This document shows positions 1 through 6,063 of a DNA stretch of 6,099 nucleotides, in pieces (position 1 is the stretch's first letter; every line of letters begins with the position of its first letter). The notes under the pieces were generated by a model. It was not told the DNA's origin and ran no database searches. It saw nothing but the letters and a program-made list of their open reading frames with translations. This DNA is from Anaerolineae bacterium (GTDB lineage Bacteria > Chloroflexota > Anaerolineae > JAFGEY01), in assembly GCA_016929205.1 (NCBI GenBank), contig JAFGJF010000371.1:1-6099 (forward strand), read 5' to 3'. Position numbers and translations under genes: made by a program.

Positions 1-918
1 CCCGGTTCTGGGGTCCCAGAAAAAGAGCGGCGAGCGGGCGATCTCGTTGTAAAAGGGCTGGACACACTTGGCCCACCAATCGTGTTCACCGAGCAAAAAA
101 CCGTGGTCGGTGCAGACGAGGAGCATAGTGTCCTGCCAGAGGTCGAGCTCGTCCATCAGGTCGAGTACCTTGCCCATGTAGGTGTCGCACATGGAGATCG
201 AGGCGGCGTTTTCATAGCGCACGTGCTGGACCTGTTCCGGCGTCTCGTGGACCTGGCGGTAGGGGGGCCAGTCAAAGTGCGGACCGTGGTAGTCGTGCGG
301 GTAGCGGTCTTTGTAGTGCTGCTGGGTGAAATAGGGCTCGTGGGGGTCAAAGGTTTCGATCTGCAGGAACCAGTTGTCCTCAGCAGCGTTGGTGCGCATG
401 AATTCAAGGCCCAGCTCGAACGTTTTGGCCTGGGGTTGGAGTTCCTCACGGGACATATATTTACGGTTGACCCAGTCCTGCCGCCACGAAGGGCCGGAGC
501 GGTCACCGACGTTCTCGGGGATGTCGGGGGCGGCGACCTCGCCCTTCCAGGGGTCGCCTTCGTGGCCGCGGGCAATCTCCCACGAGGTGTAGCGGGTGTG
601 GTAGGTGCAGCCGCCCTCTTCCCAGTAGTGATAGTGGTCGCTGACCAAGTGGGAATAGACGCCATTCTCTTTTAGGATCTCGGGCACCGAGTCGTCAAAG
701 GGCTCGATCGGGCCCCAACTGCGGTGCAGGAAATTGTAGCGCCCGGTGTGCAGCTCGCGGCGGGCGGGCATGCAGGGCATACTGCCGACGTAGCTGTTTT
801 CGAATGTGACCGCGCGGCGGGCCAGCCGTTCAAAGTTGGGGGCGTGGACCCATTCGCAGCCGTAAGGGGGGAGCATGTGGCGGTTGAGCGAGTCAAACAT
901 AACTATGATGGCTTTCAT
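1..918 (-). CDS. Sulfatase (type I, Cys-type), 3' end outside window
   Basis: Partial gene: 306 codons are open from ATG at 918 to the left edge with no stop, so the C-terminal part is missing. The product hydrolyses a sulfate ester; the substrate is not identifiable. The formylglycine signature C-x-P-x-R is at residues 49-53 (CMPAR), followed by RELHTGR. The N-terminus reads MKAIIVMFDSLNRHMLPPYG, with D8 the likely first calcium ligand. CTDHG at 269-273 supplies the later metal-binding Asp/His, and FDPHEPY near residue 200 matches the middle conserved block. The start follows AAAGGA (930-925) with a 6-nt gap; the reading frame is open further upstream to a TAA near 1122 but offers no ATG or GTG. 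No signal peptide or membrane segment is visible, so it is probably cytoplasmic. It belongs to a different sulfatase subfamily from the gene at 2277-3623. It lies 246 bp after the hydrolase gene and probably has its own promoter. The family call is firm; the substrate is unknown. Confidence 0.93.
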   Translation of the reverse strand, partial: MKAIIVMFDSLNRHMLPPYGCEWVHAPNFERLARRAVTFENSYVGSMPCMPARRELHTGRYNFLHRSWGPIEPFDDSVPEILKENGVYSHLVSDHYHYWEEGGCTYHTRYTSWEIARGHEGDPWKGEVAAPDIPENVGDRSGPSWRQDWVNRKYMSREELQPQAKTFELGLEFMRTNAAEDNWFLQIETFDPHEPYFTQQHYKDRYPHDYHGPHFDWPPYRQVHETPEQVQHVRYENAASISMCDTYMGKVLDLMDELDLWQDTMLLVCTDHGFLLGEHDWWAKCVQPFYNEIARSPLFFWDPRTG

Positions 919-941
919 CGTTGATCCTTTAAGGTGTGATT

Positions 942-972
942 TGTATAAAAAAGAGCTTGTACAATGTTGTAA
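942..972 (-). promoter_or_regulatory. Candidate promoter for the sulfatase at 1-918
   Basis: A TATACA box (947-942) lies 23 nt upstream of the ATG, with a TTACAA element (972-967) 19 bp before it. The spacer is longer than the usual 17 bp, so the match is only fair. The spacer contains the 8-bp palindrome ttgtacaa (957-964), and ttgta occurs twice 10 bp apart (957-961 and 967-971); either could be part of an operator. The surrounding DNA is much more AT-rich than the genes. This is inference from sequence resemblance only. Confidence 0.35.
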
Positions 973-1083
973 CCCCGACCCGGTAATTGTTTTTTCGCGT
1001 TTTTTTATTTTTTTTCTACACCCGTTTTCGTCGGGATTCTGCAGTGTGGATGGGACGCCGGGTGTGGAGTAGTGGGTATTGGC

Positions 1084-1100
1084 CAGGCGGCGCCGGCCTG
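1084..1100. repeat. GC-rich inverted repeat in the intergenic gap
   Basis: The arms caggc (1084-1088) and gcctg (1096-1100) flank a 7-nt centre that contains the palindrome ggcgcc. In either direction the hairpin is not followed directly by a T-run, so it lacks the form of an intrinsic terminator. It lies about 65-80 nt after the hydrolase stop codon and could slow transcription or protect a 3' end. No function can be assigned. Confidence 0.4.
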
Positions 1101-1141
1101 TGATGTTGTTGACTCTATTTTACACGAGTGGCATTGTTAGG

Positions 1142-1168
1142 TCAAGGTAAGTTTGAACTCGTTTTCAT
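1142..1168 (-). other. Eight-codon ORF (MKTSSNLP) behind a near-perfect Shine-Dalgarno
   Basis: The ATG at 1168-1166 overlaps the hydrolase stop as ATGA, and AAGGAGG (1180-1174) sits 5 nt before it. This is the strongest Shine-Dalgarno in the window and has ideal spacing. The last hydrolase codons include two AGG arginine codons, which create this site. The ORF ends at a TGA after only eight sense codons. It may be the remnant of a lost, translationally coupled gene, a leader peptide, or chance. Translation is plausible; a function is not shown. Confidence 0.35.
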
Positions 1169-2214
1169 GTCACCCTCCTTCCAGAGGCTGGCCGATCATA
1201 GGGATTGTCCACGGTGAACATGCCGTTGAGATGGTTGTAGGCAGCCCCTCCCCCGACGACAAACTCCCATGCTTCCACGCGTGAAGCCGCTTCGCGATCT
1301 CCGGTATACCAGACCGGATAGAATGCCGTCTCGTTCAGTTCGATCGGTTTGTCGTGACCATACTCTGTCTCGAGGAGCTGCATACCGCCAATTTGTTTGG
1401 CTGACTCGAGCCCGATGTACTGGCCCACGATCACGGACACGCGGTCATCGACTGTAAAGTCTCCGGGACCGCCCTGATCGCCCTCCACCTGTTGGGCGAT
1501 CAGGTGCCGGTTTGTCAGGCCAGCCTCCGTCTCGACAACGATGTCGATCAGGTGGCTGATCCACTCGTGGTATTCCTCAGCGGGCGTGTCGAAAAGGCCG
1601 GGCTCATCGCAGATTTCGAGGATCACATTGTCGTATTTGTTGACCTGCTGCACGATCTGGCCGACGTAGGCTTCTTGCCGGGCCACGAGCGCCCGGTCTC
1701 GCATCGTCTGAAAGCCGACGTGGTCGCACTTGCCCTCGCCCTGGATGTTGTTCGCATGGTACAGTGCCTGGACGGGCCAATTCTTGGGGTATTGACAGTT
1801 AAAGAAGCAGATCTCGACCACAATCTCACGCGCCGAGGCCTGGGCGAGAAACTCATCCAGGCGCGCAAAATAGGCCTCGTCCCACGTATCGAGATCAAAT
1901 TTGTTTCCTCCCAAGGGAAAGCCGGGCGTTGAACTGCGCGCCCACGGCAGGACGAGGCTCTCGCTTCGCGGGGCCAACGTGTTCGCGGCGATAAAGTCAC
2001 CCTCCCGCTCGATCAGTGCGCCGGGATAGATGCGCGTGTAGTTGAGTTGGTGCGCGGCGAGGCGATCGAGGTAGCGGACATAGTCGAAATCGAGGTTGAT
2101 CGCCGCGCCATAGTGCTCGGCGGAGGTGATGAGCACCGCCGGTTTGTCTCGGAAAAGAAAATAGTGTGGGTTGTGCGGATGGAGGGTGATGGGACCTTGA
2201 GGTGGTCTTGGCAT
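1165..2214 (-). CDS. Clan GH-A-like (cellulase-family) glycoside hydrolase, short C-terminus
   Basis: A 349-residue protein resembling (beta/alpha)8-barrel retaining glycoside hydrolases; the glycan cleaved is unknown. Motifs in order are ITSAEHYGAAINLDFDYVRYL (29-49), LNYTRIYPG (57-65), GGNKFDLDTWDEAYF (102-116), ILEICDEPG (198-206) and IELNETAF (291-298). I infer E204 as acid/base and E295 as nucleophile. WEFVVGGGAAYNHLN (316-330) is the last barrel-type block. The chosen ATG (2214) follows AAAGGAG (2231-2225) with a 10-nt gap; a longer in-frame ORF reaches 2484 but overlaps the sulfatase gene antiparallel in composition and has low-complexity, non-homologous sequence. No signal peptide is present. 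The gene starts 62 bp after the sulfatase stop, suggesting cotranscription. As I recall the family, homologues continue for roughly 100 residues past this point with a beta-rich tail; here the protein ends 13 residues after FTVDN. It may be truncated. Confidence 0.75.
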   Translation of the reverse strand: MPRPPQGPITLHPHNPHYFLFRDKPAVLITSAEHYGAAINLDFDYVRYLDRLAAHQLNYTRIYPGALIEREGDFIAANTLAPRSESLVLPWARSSTPGFPLGGNKFDLDTWDEAYFARLDEFLAQASAREIVVEICFFNCQYPKNWPVQALYHANNIQGEGKCDHVGFQTMRDRALVARQEAYVGQIVQQVNKYDNVILEICDEPGLFDTPAEEYHEWISHLIDIVVETEAGLTNRHLIAQQVEGDQGGPGDFTVDDRVSVIVGQYIGLESAKQIGGMQLLETEYGHDKPIELNETAFYPVWYTGDREAASRVEAWEFVVGGGAAYNHLNGMFTVDNPYDRPASGRRVT

Positions 2215-2276
2215 AGATACAGATCTCCTTTGACGTAAAGCCGGTCGGCAGAACGCTCCTTGTCCCTGTTTTTCTT

Positions 2277-3623
2277 TCACAATTCGGGCAGGACAAAAGA
2301 ATCGCCCGTATCCACAATCCAGGCCGCCAGCCGATCCTGCAGCCTGCGCCGTTCGCGGGAAAAGCGGCTGTTGTGCGCCAGGTTGATTTGCTCGTATGGA
2401 TCCTCGGTGAGGTCGAACATCAGCCAGGGCTGGCGTTCCAGAACGACGTATTTCCAACCGTCGCGGGTGACGATGCCCCGCCACGCCCGGTCGACGCTGT
2501 CGCCGTGTCCGGTGGGGATCACCAGTTGCAGGTAGGCCGAATCGGGTTCGTCGATCACCTCACGGCCCACAATCCGATAGCCGGCATAGTCGGTACCCTG
2601 CATCCACTCGGGCGCGTCGATGCCGCACAGGCCCAGCGTCGTCGGAGCGACATCGACGTGGTTGATCGGCACCGCGTGGCGACCGCTTTTATTCGCATAG
2701 CGAGGACTATGCCCGCCGATGATGAACGGGATACGAATCGCCTCTTCCCAGGGCGCGGTCTTGAGAAACTGCCCGTGTGAGCCGTGCAGGTCGCCGTGAT
2801 CGGAAAAGAACATCATGTGGGTATGGCCGGCGATGCCGGCGTCGTCGAGAGCCTGGCGGATGCGACCAACATTCCAGTCGAGATTCTCGATCATGGCATA
2901 GTAGCCAGCCAGCTCGCGCCGCGCCCGTTCGACAACGCGCGGGACGTTGGGCACATTTTCGCGCAGCACGATGCGGCCCGGCGTGTGGTTGGCCATCCAT
3001 TCCGCCGGGGCGACGTAGGGATTGTGGGGCGGCTGGACGGAGAGCACGGCAAAGAAGGGCTGCCCGTCACCTTTTGTCTGTGCCTGGCCCCACCTGGCGA
3101 TGCGTTCGATGATCATATCGGTCAGGGCATCGGTCTCATAGCCGGGCAGGCGGGTGTGGAACGCGCCGCGTCCTTGACCGCCATGGACCCAACAATCCCA
3201 CTGGCTGTTGTTGTTGTCGTACCCGATCCACTCGTCAAATCCGCCGCGCCGTTCCGGCGGGATGATGTGCATCGCCGCCCGTCCTTCACGCTCTTGGAAG
3301 CCGTCGAGGTGCCACTTGCCGATATAGCAGGTGCTGTAGCCGTGCTCATTGAACACGTTGGCGATTGTCGGCTGTTCGGGCGGCATCTGGAACTCGTGAC
3401 CTGGTACGCACAGGTGCGGGTAGCGGCCGGTGACCAGCGAGCCGCGATAGGGACAGCACAGGGGAAAGCCAGACACGGCGGCGGTCAGGGTCAGCCCTTC
3501 TGCTGCCAGGCGGTCGAGGTGCGGGGTGGTGAGATTTGGGTCGCCCATGCAGCCCAGTGCCTGGGCACGATGCTGATCGCCAAAAATCCAGATCACGTTT
3601 GGTCGGAGTTGTGCCTGAGGCAT
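2277..3623 (-). CDS. Sulfatase (type I, Cys-type), arylsulfatase-like
   Basis: A complete 448-residue type I sulfatase, predicted to hydrolyse sulfate esters with a formylglycine made from C56. The signature is C56-C-P-Y-R60 followed by GSLVTGRY. Other visible active-site elements are FGDQHR with D16/Q17 as metal ligands, GKWHL with K103 and H105, QPPHNPY with H200, SDHGDLHGSHG with D275 and H276, and K288 in QFLKTAPW. The C-terminal part has the usual DGWKYV...LMFDLTEDPYEQINLA block (388-415), where the regulator-like small domain ends. Length and motif order are normal for the family. No signal peptide is seen, so the enzyme is probably cytoplasmic and would need cytoplasmic maturation by a formylglycine-generating enzyme that is not in this window. 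ATG at 3623 follows AAAGGA (3634-3629) with a 5-nt gap. It lies 66 bp after the kinase stop and 62 bp before the hydrolase start. The substrate cannot be told from sequence. Confidence 0.95.
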   Translation of the reverse strand: MPQAQLRPNVIWIFGDQHRAQALGCMGDPNLTTPHLDRLAAEGLTLTAAVSGFPLCCPYRGSLVTGRYPHLCVPGHEFQMPPEQPTIANVFNEHGYSTCYIGKWHLDGFQEREGRAAMHIIPPERRGGFDEWIGYDNNNSQWDCWVHGGQGRGAFHTRLPGYETDALTDMIIERIARWGQAQTKGDGQPFFAVLSVQPPHNPYVAPAEWMANHTPGRIVLRENVPNVPRVVERARRELAGYYAMIENLDWNVGRIRQALDDAGIAGHTHMMFFSDHGDLHGSHGQFLKTAPWEEAIRIPFIIGGHSPRYANKSGRHAVPINHVDVAPTTLGLCGIDAPEWMQGTDYAGYRIVGREVIDEPDSAYLQLVIPTGHGDSVDRAWRGIVTRDGWKYVVLERQPWLMFDLTEDPYEQINLAHNSRFSRERRRLQDRLAAWIVDTGDSFVLPEL

Positions 3624-3645
3624 GCCGATCCTTTCTCTGTAAATG

Positions 3646-3662
3646 CGAGATTGGAAATCTCG
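3646..3662. promoter_or_regulatory. Hairpin in the spacer upstream of the sulfatase
   Basis: A perfect inverted repeat, cgagatt-gga-aatctcg, gives a 7-bp stem with a 3-nt loop. It occupies the middle of the 66-bp kinase-sulfatase spacer and ends 11 nt before the AAAGGA Shine-Dalgarno. It has no trailing T-run, so it is unlikely to be an intrinsic terminator. It could be an operator, an RNA processing site, or a structure that sets relative expression of signalling and enzyme genes. The structure is visible; the role is a guess. Confidence 0.4.
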
Positions 3663-3689
3663 TCTACAATCGATTGCTCCGGCGGGCTG

Positions 3690-4925
3690 TTAGCCCCGTG
3701 GCAGGGTAAAGAAAAAGGTGCTGCCCTGGCCAACCTGGCTCTCTACGCCGACCTCGCCTCCCAGCTTTCCCACGATCCGCCGCACGATCGACAGGCCCAG
3801 ACCGTGCCCCTCGGCGCGTGCTTGAAGCCGTTCAAAGGGGGTGAACAGATGGGTTTGCTGTTCGGGAGAAAGGCCGTCGCCGTTGTCGCGCACCCAGAAA
3901 CGAACCATCGGGCAATCGTCGTTTTTTTCCGCGTGCTGAGGGCCCGGTATCCCTTCGTCGTATCCAAGCTCGATCCTCGGCGGGTGGCCACCGTACTTGA
4001 TCGCATTGCTCACATAGTTGACCCATATTTCTTCTACCCACGGGCCATAGCTTGTTGCAACCGGCCACGTTTCGGGCGCAACAAGCTCGGCTTTGTATTC
4101 CGCGATCATGAGCGCCAGCCGTCCCCGGATTTCAGCGATGATTTGTGCCGTGTTCAGCGGATGCATCCTGATGTTATTTACCTCGCGCACGCTGGCTAAC
4201 AGCAGTAGCTCGTTGACAATGTTGCTGATTCTGTGCCCATTTTGGCCGATCAACTGCAGATCGTGGCGCAGCTCATCCTCGGACATCGCTCCGCACTCGG
4301 CCTCCAACAAATTGCTGTATCCGATCAAGACGGTCAAAGGGCTCTTGAGGTCGTGGGCCACGGTATGGGCAAAGGCATTCAGTTCGTCGTTGTGTGCCGC
4401 GAGCTCGGTCGCATATTGACGCAATGCCTGTTCGCTTTCGCGCAGCGCGTTTTCCACCCGAACCCGTTCAGCGATTTCGACGTGCAGTTCCTCGATTCGG
4501 GTCGCCAACTGCTCGTTTGCTTCGGTCAGGGCCTGTCGCAGCAGTCGCAGTTCGTTGCGTTGGTGAGCCAGCATCTGCGCAAACTGCCCTTGTTCGGACG
4601 TGTCCCAAATCACGACCAGCAGCATTGTTTGGCCATTGTCGCCTTGGTAAGGGCGGACGGTTAATGTCATATAGGAGGTCCCGTCCCTCACCGGGCGATT
4701 GATGCGTTCCAGTTGAAAGCAAGGTAGTTTCCTGTCCAGGATGTCGTACAGCACGGCCTCGTTGCCGATCAGTTCGGGTACTCGACTATGGAGCGAGCGT
4801 CCCACACTGGTTGGGTCAAAGATGTGCGTCATACCGCCTGTTTCTACGATCATTAAATCGCGATCGGCAATGGCATAAGCAATGTCTTGGTCTTTTAGGA
4901 TCAATTGAGCAACATCACACTTCAT
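3690..4925 (-). CDS. Soluble PAS-like sensor histidine kinase
   Basis: A 411-residue cytoplasmic histidine kinase. Residues 1-125 form a PAS-like sensor shared with the adjacent cyclase. Residues 115-185 are a charged helical, probably coiled-coil linker (QRNELRLLRQALTEANEQL and beyond). The HisKA H-box is FAHTVAHDLKSPL, with H191 the expected phosphoacceptor. The ATPase domain has an N-box (N303-YVSN307-AIKY), G1 box DNGDG (347-351), F-box LFTPFERL (360-367) and G2 box GHGLGLSIV (373-381), and ends in GSTFFFTLPRG. There is no HAMP or membrane helix and no receiver domain. All catalytic boxes are intact. The start codon overlaps the cyclase stop by ATGA, with AAGGGA (4940-4935) 9 nt upstream, implying translational coupling. 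The sulfatase gene follows 66 bp later. The ligand and the partner response regulator are unknown. Confidence 0.95.
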   Translation of the reverse strand: MKCDVAQLILKDQDIAYAIADRDLMIVETGGMTHIFDPTSVGRSLHSRVPELIGNEAVLYDILDRKLPCFQLERINRPVRDGTSYMTLTVRPYQGDNGQTMLLVVIWDTSEQGQFAQMLAHQRNELRLLRQALTEANEQLATRIEELHVEIAERVRVENALRESEQALRQYATELAAHNDELNAFAHTVAHDLKSPLTVLIGYSNLLEAECGAMSEDELRHDLQLIGQNGHRISNIVNELLLLASVREVNNIRMHPLNTAQIIAEIRGRLALMIAEYKAELVAPETWPVATSYGPWVEEIWVNYVSNAIKYGGHPPRIELGYDEGIPGPQHAEKNDDCPMVRFWVRDNGDGLSPEQQTHLFTPFERLQARAEGHGLGLSIVRRIVGKLGGEVGVESQVGQGSTFFFTLPRG

Positions 4926-6040
4926 CGGGTCATTTCCCTTGCGGACATTTCCTTGCGAAAAGCGTCGATACGCAGGATCTCTATTGGGGCGTTTTTGCCC
5001 TCAAGCTGCATCGGCGCCAAGGCGGTGGCAATAACGTGTTCGCGAACCTGGACAAATGTGTTTGCGCTGACCAATGTCTCTTGGCGCCGAGCGGCGCTGC
5101 AAATGCGGAATGCGACGTTGGTTGTATCGCCAATGGCACTGTAATCATAGCGCCAGCGCGCACCGGTGTTGCCGACCAACACCAGGCCGGTGTGGATGCC
5201 GACGCCAAAGTACAGGCTGGGCAGGTCGTCCGCGTCACCGGCGTTTTTCAATCGTTGTTCACTCTCGGTGCCAACCTGATGCTGGATGTCCAGCCCGGCG
5301 TGTACAGCGCGTTGGGCGTGATCTGGCTGATCGTCGGGTGCATTGAACAGTGCCATCACCGCATCGCCCATAAACTGGGTCACCGTACCGCCAGCCCGGG
5401 CGATCGCGTCGGCGGCAATGCTCAGATAGTGGTTGACCAGTTCCATCGTTTGACCTGGAGAAAGTTGCTCTGCGATCGCCGTATAGCCTCTCAAATCGGC
5501 AAAGAGGACCGAGACTTCGCGCAGCTCGCCGCCCAGTTGAGGCAGGACCCGCCGCTCCAGGAGCGCGTCGGCGACCTGCGAGGGAACATAGTGTCGCAAC
5601 AAAAAATCCAGTTGCGAGTTGGCCGTTGCCAGATCACGTCTCAAGAGGGCGAGTTCGTTGCGCTGCTGAGTCAACAGTTGGGCAGCTTGTCCTTGCTGCG
5701 TGGTATCGATCAAAACGATCAGCAGCCCTTCGTTGGGCCGACCATCTTGATACGGGAGCACTGTCAGCGTCAAATAGTTGGTGCCGCCATTGAGAGCGGG
5801 GCGGTTGATGTGCTCCAAATAGTACGTTGCCAGGTCTCCGCTCAACACGTCGGACAATACACTCTCGCTGCCGACCAGTTCGGGAATCAAGTCCGGCAGC
5901 GAACGTTCAACGATGTCCTGGCGTCCAGCGAAAAAAAAGTCGGTTGATCCGCCCGCTTGAATGACTTGAAGCGAGCGATCGGCAACGACGTAAGCGATTT
6001 TGCAAGTCTGAAAAATGAGTTCGAGTATGATCGGATCCAT
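4922..6040 (-). CDS. Soluble PAS-like class III adenylate/guanylate cyclase
   Basis: A 372-residue protein predicted to make a cyclic nucleotide from ATP or GTP. Residues 1-125 are a PAS-like sensor, closely matching the one in the kinase downstream. Residues 122-145 (QLLTQQRNELALLRRDLATA and on) form a helical linker, and LRHYVPSQVADALL (148-161) is the usual pre-catalytic helix. The catalytic domain carries metal-binding D182 (FADLRGYT) and D226 (QFMGDAVMA), and the transition-state pair N308 and R312 (GDTTNVAFR), so it should be active. The purine-selecting positions are Q222, where adenylate cyclases usually have Lys, and S301, where they have Asp or Thr; substrate choice is therefore uncertain. 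No membrane segment is seen. An in-frame TGA lies just upstream of the ATG at 6040, fixing the start near here, although the Shine-Dalgarno is weak (GTGAG within an inverted repeat). It is the first gene of the same-strand run seen in the window. Confidence 0.93.
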   Translation of the reverse strand: MDPIILELIFQTCKIAYVVADRSLQVIQAGGSTDFFFAGRQDIVERSLPDLIPELVGSESVLSDVLSGDLATYYLEHINRPALNGGTNYLTLTVLPYQDGRPNEGLLIVLIDTTQQGQAAQLLTQQRNELALLRRDLATANSQLDFLLRHYVPSQVADALLERRVLPQLGGELREVSVLFADLRGYTAIAEQLSPGQTMELVNHYLSIAADAIARAGGTVTQFMGDAVMALFNAPDDQPDHAQRAVHAGLDIQHQVGTESEQRLKNAGDADDLPSLYFGVGIHTGLVLVGNTGARWRYDYSAIGDTTNVAFRICSAARRQETLVSANTFVQVREHVIATALAPMQLEGKNAPIEILRIDAFRKEMSAREMTR

Positions 6041-6048
6041 TGCCGTGT

Positions 6049-6061
6049 CTCACAATGTGAG
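6049..6061. promoter_or_regulatory. Inverted repeat ctcaca-a-tgtgag next to the cyclase start
   Basis: A perfect 6+1+6 inverted repeat lies 8 nt upstream of the cyclase ATG and covers the only Shine-Dalgarno-like bases (GTGAG on the minus strand). As RNA it can form a 5-bp stem with a 3-nt loop that would hide the ribosome site; as DNA it could bind a dimeric regulator. Position and symmetry are seen; the function is inferred. Confidence 0.4.
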
Positions 6062-6063
6062 GA

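Larger units (their letters stand above)
919..1164. other. AT-rich intergenic gap between hydrolase and sulfatase
   Basis: These 246 bp hold no gene that I can support. The three minus-strand frames show no continuation of the hydrolase and no recognisable domain. The gap contains, from right to left, most of an eight-codon ORF, a GC-rich inverted repeat (1084-1100), long A-tracts on the minus strand (about 989-1018, seen as t-runs on the plus strand), a candidate promoter, and the Shine-Dalgarno of the sulfatase. Phased A-tracts of this kind commonly bend DNA and often sit upstream of promoters; that role is inferred here. Confidence 0.7.

Noticed and set aside
82..675. Plus-strand ORF of 197 codons
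   Set aside because: Antisense to the partial sulfatase, whose frame carries the CMPAR and TDHG motifs; the plus-strand product has a shadow-type Val/Gly composition.
1084..1100. Intrinsic terminator after the hydrolase
   Set aside because: The hairpin is GC-rich, but on the minus strand it is followed by AATACCC rather than a T-run; the nearby t-rich tract is on the opposite strand and not adjacent to the stem.
2215..2484. N-terminal extension of the hydrolase to an ATG at 2484
   Set aside because: It would overlap the sulfatase C-terminus by about 200 bases on the same strand in another frame. The added residues are arginine/alanine-rich with no family resemblance, and ATG 2214 has a good Shine-Dalgarno.
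2784..4199. Long plus-strand ORF of 471 codons
   Set aside because: It is antisense to the well-conserved sulfatase and kinase catalytic domains, crosses their intergenic spacer, and its translation shows no recognisable domain. It is a composition-driven shadow.
4811..5947. Plus-strand ORF of 378 codons
   Set aside because: Antisense to the cyclase and the start of the kinase, both of which have intact catalytic motifs; the translation has no domain signature.
6049..6061. CRP/cAMP-receptor binding site near the cyclase
   Set aside because: The half-sites occur in the reverse order (TCACA-A-TGTGA) with a 1-bp centre, not TGTGA-N6-TCACA, so it does not fit the CRP consensus.
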